From Prolixibacteraceae bacterium (GTDB lineage Bacteria; Bacteroidota; Bacteroidia; Bacteroidales; Prolixibacteraceae): 64,000 nt of DNA. This document shows positions 55,356 through 64,000 of this stretch, piece by piece (position 1 is the first letter of the stretch; each line of letters starts with the position of its first letter). The stretch covers positions 89,022 to 153,021 of the forward strand of contig JAOARB010000031.1 in NCBI GenBank assembly GCA_025210775.1, in the 5' to 3' direction. The notes beneath the pieces are model-generated. The model did no database searches, was not told the origin of the DNA, and worked only from the letters and a program-made list of their open reading frames with translations. The position numbers were made by a program, and so were the translations under genes.

Positions 55356-58300
55356 CTATCTATTATGATCTTTAGGACACATTAGAGACGGAAGAAAAAG
55401 GAAGATCACAAAGATAGAGAAGAGAAGACCTCCTATGGTTCCAACAGAAAAAGAATACCAGAAAGGCAATTTCTGTCCATCCAAGATAAAGGGCAATAAA
55501 CCAATGATGGTAGAAGAGATAGTAACCAATATTGTAAAGCATTTGTTCCACAACGACTTCAATAGAGCTGTACGTTGGTCACGACCTTTATTTAGCTCAT
55601 AGCGATATTGTTCGACAATAAAGATAATTGCATTGACGACCAGTCCGCCTAAAAAAACAAAAGAGACATAACCTCCTTGGTCAAATAAGAGGTTAAAACA
55701 AACAAAAGGAATTAAGATCCCAATAAAAGAAAAAGGGATGGTCATAATAATCCAGAAAGGCATACGAAGGCTATTAAAGAGGATTGCACAGACAAAGAAT
55801 ATCTCGACAAAGAGAATACACAAAAGCCACCCTTTGGCGAGTCCCTCTTCTATTTTCTCCTCCACCTCATGAACAGGGGTATAGCTCCACTGGTAACCTG
55901 GTGGCAGAAAAGGTTCGATCTTTTTCATTGTTTTATTCAAATAACGCTCCGCAAAGTTTTGCCCACCAGTATAGTTGAATCCCACCGAACGAACATATTT
56001 ACGGTCGTTCTTATTGATGGTTGTAGCAAACTGTTTTTTACTTATCTGAACGGCATTTTCACTTTTAAATGTATTACCTGAAGAAGTAAAAAAATGTCCC
56101 ACTTGAATACGATTAAAAGAGAAAGGGACAGAAGAAACCATAGAAAATTGTACAGGGATATCCTCACCTCCAAGTTCTATTTCAGACGAAGCATACATTG
56201 GAGCATGATTATAGGTGACCATACGTTGCCATTGGGCAACTGAATATCCTTTATTATAAAGTTTTTGTGCATTGGGCACAGCAACATAAACCGTTTTCAT
56301 TAAATCAAAACTACCGATGCGGTCATTGTCATTAATTTCAATGGCTCGCTTATTTTGTCTTAGACTATCCGCAATAACATTCGCCCAATAACCTAGCGTC
56401 TTATAGGGGAATCCTTGCACTTTAATAATATAATCTCGACGTTTGGCTGCTAGTCCCGAAGTAAATTGTCGACCATATCCACCGATAGTCCAAGAAGCCC
56501 CATTACGTTTAAGGGCCATAAGCATCAACGCTTTTTTAACCTTGCGACATCGTTCAAAAGTTTCTGCAGTATAATAGACTTTTATCGTACCCTTAAGTGA
56601 AGCACTTATGGTTGTTTCAAACTTTTGATATCCGGGATATTGTACAATCACCTTCTCTAATTCATCTACAAGTGAAACGAGATGTTTATATTGATGACCA
56701 TCAGGAAGATAAAAAGAGACTTCCAAACAATACTCTTTGGTCTCAACAGACCAGCTTTGCTCGTAAACATTGGTATAAAAAGCATAGATAAAACCGCCAA
56801 GGCATTTATTTACGACAGGACGTATCGTTTGGTTATAAAGAGGACTCCCTAGAGTTTGATTGTATCCCTTCACAAAAACACCATCTCCTTCTATCTTAGG
56901 AGGAATAAGATGTAGCGGTAATCCCAATAGCAAGATCATAAAGATCATCATCCAACGTCGTTTTTTAGAGATCCAGAAGATCAATCTACGGTAGAGGCAA
57001 TAACTCCTTTTCATCAAAAGTGTAGCTTTTCTTTTCTTCCCTATCTCTATCTCTTTATCGAGTCCTACAAGATGAAACATCGCTGGGGTAAAATAGGCTG
57101 CAATCACTAACGACACCCCCAACATAATCATAATGATCAAAGCAAAATCAACCAAATTCTTTTGTTCCGAAACAGGAAGAAGAAAGACGATAGAGATAGC
57201 TAAAATGGTAGTCAAAGATGCTGCGACAATAGCAATAAAATTAGACCTATTTTGATATTTGCGATAGTGATCTAACGACACCACTGCATTATCTAATATC
57301 ATCCCAAAAGAAATGGCTACCCCAGCAACAGAAAAGATATGAATCTGAATATCCAAAAGAGAGATGAAGCATATAGACCATAAAACATTGACAGCAAGCC
57401 CACAAAACAAGATCCATAGATACTTCACTTTTCGATAAGACAGAAGAACCAACAATAGTAGTATGATCAAAGAGAAGAAAGATCTGTACATTAGAGAAGA
57501 TAGCGAACGAGATACCTCCACACTACGATCTTTGGCAAGAGAAAGCCTAGCGACACTAGATCTATTCGAAGAAAAGGAAGAAGTCACCCTCTCAATCTTC
57601 TTATTTATCTCTAAGATATTCACATCCGAACCAGTATAAATGGTAACCTTAAGACAAGGATGACCATTGATACGATAGCCCTGGTTCTGAGGCATCTCGA
57701 TCATCTTTAGATGAGCCACATCACGAAGATAAAACAGCGTTCCTTCTTTCTTAATTATTGGCATATCTGACAATAATTGCCACGAAGAGATCGAGAGATC
57801 GAGATAAACCTTAATCTGATCGTCTTGTCGTGGACGATCAAGTAACTTCACTCCTCTTTGAGAATATATCAGACGCTCAACGTCCTCCATCGTAAGACCC
57901 AACTGCTGGAGCTTAGAAGGGATAGCTTTCACCTGTAGCATCTTTCTTGTAATACCGTCGATCTGCACATCCGATATCCCCTTAATAGCCGAGAGCGGAA
58001 TGATCAGATCTTTTTGTAATACAGGAAGTGCTTTCTGTATCTCCTGATTTAGTACCAAGTTGTAAATATGCAGAGGAATGCTTTTATCCCCCACGACCCC
58101 TCTAATCAGACGAGGAAACGAACATTGACGTGGTAAGGAGGCATAAATCTCCCTCAAAAGAGAATGAATACGCAACTTCATCTCCTCTTCTTGTGATATA
58201 TCGTTCAGTTCAAACCAGACTTTAGAAAAGTGGGCATACGAGGTAGAATGAATATGTTTTATTCCAGGTAGATTGGCTACCTCCGATTCAATCACAGAAG

Positions 58301-58475
58301 TGACCAATTGTTCGACATCCTCCACCTCCATCTGTGAGACACTACACTGTAGGGTGTAGGTAAGAACCCGCTCTTTTGGAGCAAAGACCACTTGTAGCTT
58401 ATCCCATGCAAATAGAGCCAGTAAGGAGGTGATAGAAAAAAGGATGACAATCTTAAAATAGGATTTCTTTATCAT
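55356..58475 (-). CDS. RND efflux permease, second subunit
   Basis: A 1039-residue inner-membrane drug/metabolite exporter of the RND superfamily, with 12 predicted helices and two large periplasmic loops. TM4 contains FGMILDNAVVSLDHYRK, keeping the proton-relay Asp with Asn beside it, as in many Bacteroidota homologues. FVFLGGLVVNAIIFIVEQYRYE lies near the C-terminus. The start is ATG and overlaps the stop of the upstream permease by 4 bases (ATGA), so the two are translated together. It is diverged from AcrB and may act as a heteromultimer partner like MdtBC. No outer membrane channel gene is adjacent. Confidence 0.86.
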   Translation of the reverse strand: MIKKSYFKIVILFSITSLLALFAWDKLQVVFAPKERVLTYTLQCSVSQMEVEDVEQLVTSVIESEVANLPGIKHIHSTSYAHFSKVWFELNDISQEEEMKLRIHSLLREIYASLPRQCSFPRLIRGVVGDKSIPLHIYNLVLNQEIQKALPVLQKDLIIPLSAIKGISDVQIDGITRKMLQVKAIPSKLQQLGLTMEDVERLIYSQRGVKLLDRPRQDDQIKVYLDLSISSWQLLSDMPIIKKEGTLFYLRDVAHLKMIEMPQNQGYRINGHPCLKVTIYTGSDVNILEINKKIERVTSSFSSNRSSVARLSLAKDRSVEVSRSLSSLMYRSFFSLIILLLLVLLSYRKVKYLWILFCGLAVNVLWSICFISLLDIQIHIFSVAGVAISFGMILDNAVVSLDHYRKYQNRSNFIAIVAASLTTILAISIVFLLPVSEQKNLVDFALIIMIMLGVSLVIAAYFTPAMFHLVGLDKEIEIGKKRKATLLMKRSYCLYRRLIFWISKKRRWMMIFMILLLGLPLHLIPPKIEGDGVFVKGYNQTLGSPLYNQTIRPVVNKCLGGFIYAFYTNVYEQSWSVETKEYCLEVSFYLPDGHQYKHLVSLVDELEKVIVQYPGYQKFETTISASLKGTIKVYYTAETFERCRKVKKALMLMALKRNGASWTIGGYGRQFTSGLAAKRRDYIIKVQGFPYKTLGYWANVIADSLRQNKRAIEINDNDRIGSFDLMKTVYVAVPNAQKLYNKGYSVAQWQRMVTYNHAPMYASSEIELGGEDIPVQFSMVSSVPFSFNRIQVGHFFTSSGNTFKSENAVQISKKQFATTINKNDRKYVRSVGFNYTGGQNFAERYLNKTMKKIEPFLPPGYQWSYTPVHEVEEKIEEGLAKGWLLCILFVEIFFVCAILFNSLRMPFWIIMTIPFSFIGILIPFVCFNLLFDQGGYVSFVFLGGLVVNAIIFIVEQYRYELNKGRDQRTALLKSLWNKCFTILVTISSTIIGLLPFILDGQKLPFWYSFSVGTIGGLLFSIFVIFLFLPSLMCPKDHNR

Positions 58476-59689
58476 TTTACCCTCCTCCTATTCACTAATT
58501 TATCCATCTTTAGATAGAGTATTGGAATCCAAAAGATCGCCATAAAAGTACCAATACTAAGACCACCTATTACAGCCCATGCTAAGGGTTGCTGTAATTC
58601 GTTACCTAACCCTGAGCCAATAAGTATCGGGAAAAGAGCAAGCACAGTAGTAAAGGTGGTCATCAAAATTGGTTTAAGCCTTAACTCACAAGCTTGATCT
58701 ACAATATCATCTAAAGCGATATCGGGATATTGATCACGTCGTGTATTGATCGTATCAATCTTTAATATGGCATCATTTACCGTAACTCCAAGCATCACAA
58801 TAAGTCCAATAAAAGCCATTACATTAAGCGTTTGACCAGAAAGCCAAAGACACCAAAAGCTACCAACCAAACCAAGAGGAAGTGTAACCAAAACGATCAA
58901 AGGCTGAACAAAAGATTCAAATTGAGCTGAAAGGATAAAATAGAGAACCAATAAAGCCAATAATATCACCTTTATCAAGTGTCGTTGTTCTTTTTTATAG
59001 GAAAGAAAACTTCCTTTAGGCGTTATCGTAAAGAGTTCGTTAATATGCTTATCTTCCGATAGATCGTCAAGCAATTCATCGACATTCATTTGTTCATCAT
59101 CACTATACAAAGAGACAAACATCCCCTCCCTATCTGAGACAATAGAGGCAGTAGAATAGGCTCTATTGATAAGGATCAGTTTAGACAATGGAATGCCATC
59201 CATGGTTTGTTGCAAAAAAGTATGCAATCCCTCTATTCTTTCCTGTAAAAAGATGGACACCTGCTGTCCATCAAAATAATACTCCATCACACGATGGTTT
59301 CCTAACATTCTTTTGATCTTAGAGATCAAAGCCACTTCAGATATCCCATGGTAAAGAATCTGTTTTCTATCCAGAGAAAGAGATAGGGATGGTAGTATAT
59401 TTGCAGACTGAGCAATTCCTAACTGGTGTTGTTTGGCAAAAACTCGAAGGCTATTCAATTGGTCCAATGAAAATGTTTTTTTCAAAAGATCTTTAGATCT
59501 AAAACGAAGATCCACAAAAGCTTTCTTTTCACTATCAACCAACTGTGTCAGACTATTCTCTAACGCACTCCAATGCCAAGAATCATCTTGATGATGTTGA
59601 TTCATATATTCCATTATAGAAGCCATAACCAGAGGCTCCATTGAGGCCTCTTTAAGTACTACGGTAATCTCTGAATGATTCATTGGCAC
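58472..59689 (-). CDS. RND permease C-terminal fragment
   Basis: About 405 residues in the frame one base off from the upstream fragment, opening with a GTG. It contains the last periplasmic part and helices 8-12 (LKVILLALLVLYFILSAQFE, GVTVNDAILKIDTINTRRD, the family's late repeat). It is not an independent gene; it continues the 61521-59734 fragment. Confidence 0.75.
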   Translation of the reverse strand: MPMNHSEITVVLKEASMEPLVMASIMEYMNQHHQDDSWHWSALENSLTQLVDSEKKAFVDLRFRSKDLLKKTFSLDQLNSLRVFAKQHQLGIAQSANILPSLSLSLDRKQILYHGISEVALISKIKRMLGNHRVMEYYFDGQQVSIFLQERIEGLHTFLQQTMDGIPLSKLILINRAYSTASIVSDREGMFVSLYSDDEQMNVDELLDDLSEDKHINELFTITPKGSFLSYKKEQRHLIKVILLALLVLYFILSAQFESFVQPLIVLVTLPLGLVGSFWCLWLSGQTLNVMAFIGLIVMLGVTVNDAILKIDTINTRRDQYPDIALDDIVDQACELRLKPILMTTFTTVLALFPILIGSGLGNELQQPLAWAVIGGLSIGTFMAIFWIPILYLKMDKLVNRRRVK

Positions 59690-59733
59690 ATACTGTTTAG
59701 CATGTTGAAAGGTAGTGGTACCGACATTACTCT

Positions 59734-61521
59734 CTACGATAGAGGAAAAGGAGACAACACCTTCTCTAGTGCTTTAGTATCGTAGAGATACTGTTCTTTT
59801 GCCACTCTTTGATTCCAATCTACAGTCAAAACATAGGTGTGCTCTGTAAGTTTAGGAAGCGGTTGTCGTGAGATAAAATAGAAAGGGATCATTCCAAGTA
59901 AAACCCATACAAGCCCACCTACAATTAAACGTTTATCGTGAAGCACAACCCATCGATGCATCTTACCAAAGATAGCTTCTACTTTCGTATAAAGATGGGT
60001 ATTGTTGCCACCCATTGCTTTCCCCTTTTTCAATCGATATTTAAAAAGAAGGAAATAGAGCAAAGGGACCAAGAAAAAAGATACCAACAAAGAAGCTACT
60101 AAGGTAGCAGTAAGTGCTATGGCTTGTTGTCGAAAAAGGAAACCAGCAATACCACTAAGATAAACTAAAGGAATAAAGACCGCTAATGTAGTAAGCACCG
60201 ATGAGATAAGAGGTCCTACGACTTCAGAGGTAGCCTTTACACATGCTTCAAAACAAGATTGCAAATGCATGTCTTTTGCCCCCTTATGATGGGCATGGAT
60301 ATTATCCATCACAATAATGGCATTATCGATAAGCATACCAATACCTAGACTTATTCCTCCAATAGAGATAATATTGATAGAAATATCCAAAAGATAAAAC
60401 ACCCCCATTGTAATCATTAGCGATATCGGAATCACTGCGGCCATGATTACAGGTAAAAAAGATCGTCCTAAAAAGAGGAAAAGAAGGAAAAAAGCGAACA
60501 ATCCGCCAAAGAAAAGCGAGGTTTCTAAACTAGAAATGCTCTCTTTCAATAGATTTGTCTGATCCTGTGTAAAAGAAAGATGCACATCAGGATAGCTTTT
60601 CTCTAGATCCTCTCTCACCTTTTTTAGATTCTCCATCACCTCCATAACACGAGCATGTTTTTGTCTATGTATATTTAATACAACTGCTTTAGAACCATTA
60701 AAAAGATGAAACCCGGCATGGGAATCCTCTTGATAAGAGAGCGTACAAAAGTCGGTCAAAGGCAACAAATCTCCTCTTGGTAAACTTAGTTGAATAGAAG
60801 AGATACGTGACATAGGATCTTGTTCTTCTCTTTCTAGTTGCAGCTGATAGACATATCGTCCCTCTTCTACTTGCAAGCTTCCCATCTGAATATTCTCTTG
60901 TAAAAGACGATTACGACATTGTGCGGCAGAGATATGATAGCGATCTAACTTTTCGGAATCCAGCATAATCGATATTCCCTGTGGAGTAATTCCACTAAAA
61001 TCGACATAAGATATTCCATCCACCGACTCAATATTCTTCTTAAAGACCAAACCTACCAAATGATAGAGACCTTCGGAAGTAAGCTTTGGAGCCTCTACTT
61101 GTAGTTTTACGATAGGTATATCGGTTGATTGTGCCATCAACACCACTGGTCGACGATAGCCCACTGGTTTAGATGGCATCCATTGGTCGATTTTCTTTTG
61201 TAATTCAACAAAGAGATCCCCCATAGGCGCACCATAATCAAAATATAAGGTCATGATACCATAATGGTCATAAGAAGTACTCTGCATCTCCTTTAAATAA
61301 TCTAATGAAGCAAGCTGAGTGCGGAGGGACAATAGCACTTCTTTTTCTATATCTACAGCGCTAGCCTGAGGGTTCTCTATACGTACTATCAGTTTAGGTA
61401 CCTGAGTGTTTGGCACTAAGGATACAGGAATCTCTTGTATTGCGATAAAGCTTAAAATCAAAACTCCCAAAACGGTCATGATCACCGATATAGGGCGTTT
61501 CATTAAATATCGTATTAGCAT
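59734..61521 (-). CDS. RND permease N-terminal fragment
   Basis: 595 residues: RND permease residues up to the second periplasmic domain. TM1 is at the start (MLIRYLMKRPISVIM), the first periplasmic loop is about 40-330, and TM4 has GMLIDNAIIVMDNIHAHHKG. It ends early at ALEKVLSPFPLS then TAG. On its own it lacks the last five helices and would not be a working pump. Confidence 0.75.
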   Translation of the reverse strand: MLIRYLMKRPISVIMTVLGVLILSFIAIQEIPVSLVPNTQVPKLIVRIENPQASAVDIEKEVLLSLRTQLASLDYLKEMQSTSYDHYGIMTLYFDYGAPMGDLFVELQKKIDQWMPSKPVGYRRPVVLMAQSTDIPIVKLQVEAPKLTSEGLYHLVGLVFKKNIESVDGISYVDFSGITPQGISIMLDSEKLDRYHISAAQCRNRLLQENIQMGSLQVEEGRYVYQLQLEREEQDPMSRISSIQLSLPRGDLLPLTDFCTLSYQEDSHAGFHLFNGSKAVVLNIHRQKHARVMEVMENLKKVREDLEKSYPDVHLSFTQDQTNLLKESISSLETSLFFGGLFAFFLLFLFLGRSFLPVIMAAVIPISLMITMGVFYLLDISINIISIGGISLGIGMLIDNAIIVMDNIHAHHKGAKDMHLQSCFEACVKATSEVVGPLISSVLTTLAVFIPLVYLSGIAGFLFRQQAIALTATLVASLLVSFFLVPLLYFLLFKYRLKKGKAMGGNNTHLYTKVEAIFGKMHRWVVLHDKRLIVGGLVWVLLGMIPFYFISRQPLPKLTEHTYVLTVDWNQRVAKEQYLYDTKALEKVLSPFPLS

Positions 61522-61554
61522 ATCTTCTATTCAACAGCGAACTTTAAGAAGAGC

Positions 61555-62619
61555 TTAAAGTTTATTATTCTTAATTATATGAACCTCAACATCATGGGTA
61601 AGCAGTAAATTATTTTCGACCACCACCCTATCCTTAGGTTCTACACCTTCAATCACTTCCACCATCGTATCGCTACGATCTCCAAGGGTAACTTCTTTCC
61701 ATTTTGCTTTTCCATCTTGTACGACAAAGACAATATTCTTGCCTGTACGTTTAACGATAGCCTTTAGAGGGACCAAACAGTGAGGTTCAGAAGCCATTGC
61801 TCGATAAGCCACCTTTACATGCATCCCTCTATAAAGATTTTTTGAAGTATCATCTAGTTTTAACCGAACAGTTACCAGACCATCTTCTTTTACCAATGGA
61901 TCTATAATCGAGATATGGGCCTTTAATTTTATCGTCGCATTAGAGAGAGTGACCTCAGAAAGATCACCTACGTGGACTTTCGAGAGGTCCTCCTCTAAAA
62001 GGTGAGAATCAATATATAAACTATTTGGATCGTAAAGTTCTCCAAAATACTTTCCAGAGGTTACAAAATCACCTTTCTTATAATCTATGTTTGCCAACAA
62101 ACCAGAGAAAGAGGCTCTTACAAAGCTCTCATTATATTGTTGTTTGGCCGTAGATAGATCTAACCTAGAAAGGGATAGATGAGATCGCAAATCTAACGAA
62201 CGAGCCACCGTAGGTTGCTGTTTTAAAGCTTCAAGTGACAGTCCTTGATCTATCCTTAGACATTTCCATTTCTGCTGTGCTTCAGCTAAAGAGAGTCTCT
62301 TACGATTTAAATTACGAGCCACCTCTTGCGTATCAAGCAGAGCAAGTAAAGTTCCTTTCGAAACATACTGTCCCATCTTCGCCTTTAAAGAGAGCAGGTA
62401 ACCCGAACGCTTAAAATAGAGCTTCTGATGCTTCTCTGCATCTACCACTCCACGCATCTGAATCGTTTTATAAAGCTTGGAATGCTCTACAGAAGCGACT
62501 TTCACATCAATAGTCTGTTGTGTATGTGGCTTGCTTTCTTTGTTCTTTATAGGGCTATCATTTTTACAACTCCCAAATAAAAGCGCACATACAAAAAAGA
62601 AAAATAATTTACGATCCAT
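61555..62619 (-). CDS. RND efflux periplasmic adaptor lipoprotein
   Basis: A 354-residue membrane-fusion (HlyD/AcrA-like) adaptor. It is a lipoprotein: the signal is MDRKLFFFFVCALLFGSC with Cys18 as the lipidated residue. A barrel-sandwich region (VVDAEKHQKLYFKRSGYL) flanks an alpha-helical hairpin around residues 110-170 (KRLSLAEAQQKWK). A C-terminal beta-barrel and membrane-proximal domain follow (LVPLKAIVKRTGKNIVFVVQDGK). It links the permeases to an outer membrane channel. It lies 33 bases upstream of the first permease and downstream of the propeller lipoprotein, so one operon is likely. Confidence 0.88.
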   Translation of the reverse strand: MDRKLFFFFVCALLFGSCKNDSPIKNKESKPHTQQTIDVKVASVEHSKLYKTIQMRGVVDAEKHQKLYFKRSGYLLSLKAKMGQYVSKGTLLALLDTQEVARNLNRKRLSLAEAQQKWKCLRIDQGLSLEALKQQPTVARSLDLRSHLSLSRLDLSTAKQQYNESFVRASFSGLLANIDYKKGDFVTSGKYFGELYDPNSLYIDSHLLEEDLSKVHVGDLSEVTLSNATIKLKAHISIIDPLVKEDGLVTVRLKLDDTSKNLYRGMHVKVAYRAMASEPHCLVPLKAIVKRTGKNIVFVVQDGKAKWKEVTLGDRSDTMVEVIEGVEPKDRVVVENNLLLTHDVEVHIIKNNKL

Positions 62620-62645
62620 ATAGTTTATTCAGAATTAATAACGAT

Positions 62646-63818
62646 CTATGATCTCTTATTCAACGTGTAACACTGGAAACGAATTTCATCTTCGGAGATC
62701 GTTTTATCGTCTGGATGAAAGGCTTTGATATAAAACCCTTTCTCTCCTACAAAATAATCTATGCTAGAGTAATGATCTTTCTCTAATGATGTCTCTGCAA
62801 TCTTATTAAAATGTTCATCTAGCGTAATTACAGTAAGTGGCTTATAACTCCAATATTTATATTTTGTTCGTTTCACCAACTCTTTGTCTAATCCCCTTAC
62901 TACGATTCTATAATAGACCTTACGATAAGGATCTCTTAATAACGAAGTATAAAGAATAGGGGTCGTAAGATCATATTCTGGAAAGTTAGGCATCTGTTTA
63001 TGCTGATCGGGCTCCACTTCCATTCCTCCAGAAACAGCAGCAGGATATTTTACTCTTTTATGGGTCTTTAGATCATAGGATAGGATATAAGAGAGACTAG
63101 GAAAGCTAACCAATAGTTGTTTCTCATCTAAAGAGAGACAAACACTACACTTTCCTGTTCTTAGACCAAAAGATTTACGACATGCCTCATCTGGAAACTC
63201 AAATAATTCATGATGGGTATGGCTGTTAAAATCGTAGGCATACAATGCATTTTCACCTTTAAAGCTATCCTTTGAATAAGGGTTGGTACTAGAACTAAAT
63301 CTCATATAGGCCACAGAGTCTTTGGTAAAAAAAGGCGTTTCTAGATCAACCCAAGGATAGCCAGCATACTGATCATTAGGATCGTCCAAAAAATTGTATT
63401 GTTCTAGTCGATGACCAAGACTATCTAAAATAGACAATAAATAACTATTGGAAGCCAACACCATATATTTATTTCTTCTAAGTTTCTGTACATGATAAGC
63501 CCAACCAACTCCATTAGGTCCTCCAGAGCTAATCTTAAACAATGGATGTTCTTTACGTGTTGTTAAGTTTATCTCCGAAACGACATGGTTTACTTTATTA
63601 TGAGAGATAATTATCTCCTCCTTAGTCATTGGGTCTTTAAAAAAATTCATGGTACCAGACTCGACACTACATTGTTCCCCAACAGGAATAGAAACCATCT
63701 CTGTTTTTTCTAAGACATATTTTAGGTTGTCTTCTGAGTTAGAACTACAAGAGTAGATTCCGAAGATTGAAATGATCATCGACATTTCAACCAATAGGTG
63801 ATTTATAGATAATTTCAT
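62646..63818 (-). CDS. Beta-propeller lipoprotein (BF3164/DUF4221-like), copy 1
   Basis: A 390-residue lipoprotein. From the ATG at 63818 (MKLSINHLLVEM) the signal ends at a lipobox with the Cys in IYSCSSN. The mature part has repeated hydrophobic strands with Asp/Gly turns (ISSGGPNGVGWAYHVQKL, LYAYDFNSHTHHELFEF, LLVSFPSLSYILSYDL) typical of six-bladed beta-propellers. The family is found in Bacteroidota, often near efflux adaptors; function unknown. The frame opens at a TTG (63833). It is the first gene of the cluster in view. Its 3' end is duplicated at 63900, with about 95% identity over 100 bases, so it has a close upstream paralogue beyond the window. Confidence 0.8.
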   Translation of the reverse strand: MKLSINHLLVEMSMIISIFGIYSCSSNSEDNLKYVLEKTEMVSIPVGEQCSVESGTMNFFKDPMTKEEIIISHNKVNHVVSEINLTTRKEHPLFKISSGGPNGVGWAYHVQKLRRNKYMVLASNSYLLSILDSLGHRLEQYNFLDDPNDQYAGYPWVDLETPFFTKDSVAYMRFSSSTNPYSKDSFKGENALYAYDFNSHTHHELFEFPDEACRKSFGLRTGKCSVCLSLDEKQLLVSFPSLSYILSYDLKTHKRVKYPAAVSGGMEVEPDQHKQMPNFPEYDLTTPILYTSLLRDPYRKVYYRIVVRGLDKELVKRTKYKYWSYKPLTVITLDEHFNKIAETSLEKDHYSSIDYFVGEKGFYIKAFHPDDKTISEDEIRFQCYTLNKRS

Positions 63819-63899
63819 AAAGTTGTTTTTCAATTCTCTTTATATTACGAGATAGGATAAGCAATCCGTTACGGCGTCGTTAAATCCCTCTATTAGCAA

Positions 63900-64000
63900 C
63901 TATGATCTCTTATGTAACGTATAACACTGGAAACGAATTTCATCTTCGGAGAGCGTTTTATCGTCTGGATGAAAGGCTTTAATATAAAACCCTTTCTCTC
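63900..64000 (-). CDS. Beta-propeller lipoprotein, copy 2, 3' end only
   Basis: The last 33 codons and stop of a paralogue of the preceding gene, cut by the window edge. It ends DEIRFQCYTLHKRS against DEIRFQCYTLNKRS in copy 1. The two 3' ends differ at 5 of 101 bases by my count. The spacing between the copies is 81 bases. The rest of the gene lies outside. Confidence 0.85.
   Translation of the reverse strand, partial: EKGFYIKAFHPDDKTLSEDEIRFQCYTLHKRS

Larger units (their letters stand above)
58472..61521 (-). pseudogene. RND efflux permease, first subunit, interrupted by a frameshift
   Basis: The two pieces 61521-59734 and 59689-58472 together form one RND permease of about 1016 residues if one base is added near 59746-59749. 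Read in the repaired frame the junction is EKVLSPFSSIVESNVGTTTF, which is normal for the end of the second periplasmic segment. It has a homopolymer of four T there. It could be a true lesion, a sequencing error, or programmed frameshifting; the last has no evidence. It lies between the adaptor and the second permease. Confidence 0.7.

Noticed and set aside
1..64000. CRISPR array, transposon, prophage or toxin-antitoxin locus
   Set aside because: No regular spacer repeats, transposase, integrase or paired small genes with matching families were seen.

Overview
The window reads as a chromosomal segment of an AT-rich member of the Bacteroidota, probably a marine or anaerobic Bacteroidales/Marinilabiliales-type organism; the genus cannot be fixed from sequence alone. 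The evidence is a 2.4-kilo-residue surface protein with a type IX secretion C-terminal sorting domain, a carboxypeptidase-regulatory/beta-barrel outer membrane protein, many lipoproteins, a TPR-membrane-HTH regulator, LytS/LytT-type signalling, TAnnTTTG-type -7 promoter elements, and gene starts without Shine-Dalgarno sequences. A flavodiiron protein and an iron alcohol dehydrogenase suggest low-oxygen or fermentative metabolism. I see no tRNA, rRNA, CRISPR array, transposase or prophage.

Layout: 0-8 kb holds an LtaS-like sulfatase-fold membrane enzyme, a class I photolyase, an iron alcohol dehydrogenase, a 37-kDa nucleoid-associated protein and a LytT/LytS pair. 8-18 kb holds an S41 peptidase, a long G-poor leader and the giant secreted protein. 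18-28 kb holds an S9 peptidase, a pirin-like protein lacking two usual metal ligands, a TPR regulator, a YfcE-like phosphodiesterase and three poorly known proteins. 28-41 kb is mostly housekeeping: prmA, mltG, the flavodiiron protein, a dihydroorotate-dehydrogenase-like protein, a ligase-ACP-acyltransferase fusion, a two-gene LysO exporter, dnaX with an A10 tract at the gamma/tau junction, and enolase. 41-48 kb holds DoxX, two tandem head-GIN paralogues each behind the same ECF-like promoter, a DAACS symporter, a flavodoxin-ferredoxin protein and a UPF0126 membrane protein. 48-52 kb is a SAM-riboswitch-controlled operon lysC-metY-metA. 52-64 kb holds a beta-barrel outer membrane protein and, on the minus strand, an efflux cluster (lipoprotein propeller, adaptor, two RND permeases) in which the first permease is frameshifted and the propeller lipoprotein is tandemly duplicated across the window edge.

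How the genes work together: the methionine operon makes an acetyl-homoserine route (MetA has Glu111, paired with O-acetylhomoserine sulfhydrylase MetY) shut off by SAM. mltG-prmA and the two lysO genes look like small operons. The RND cluster resembles two-permease (MdtBC-like) pumps but has no outer membrane channel in view.

The most unusual signals are the dnaX A10 tract (candidate programmed transcriptional slippage making gamma and tau), the 11-nt CCATGG-unit inverted repeat between dnaX and eno, the matched TGTAAC-N16-CGTCTA promoters of the GIN pair, the mutually exclusive helices of the SAM riboswitch, and the single-base lesion in the RND permease. I do not see a clearly new multi-gene defence or mobile system here.
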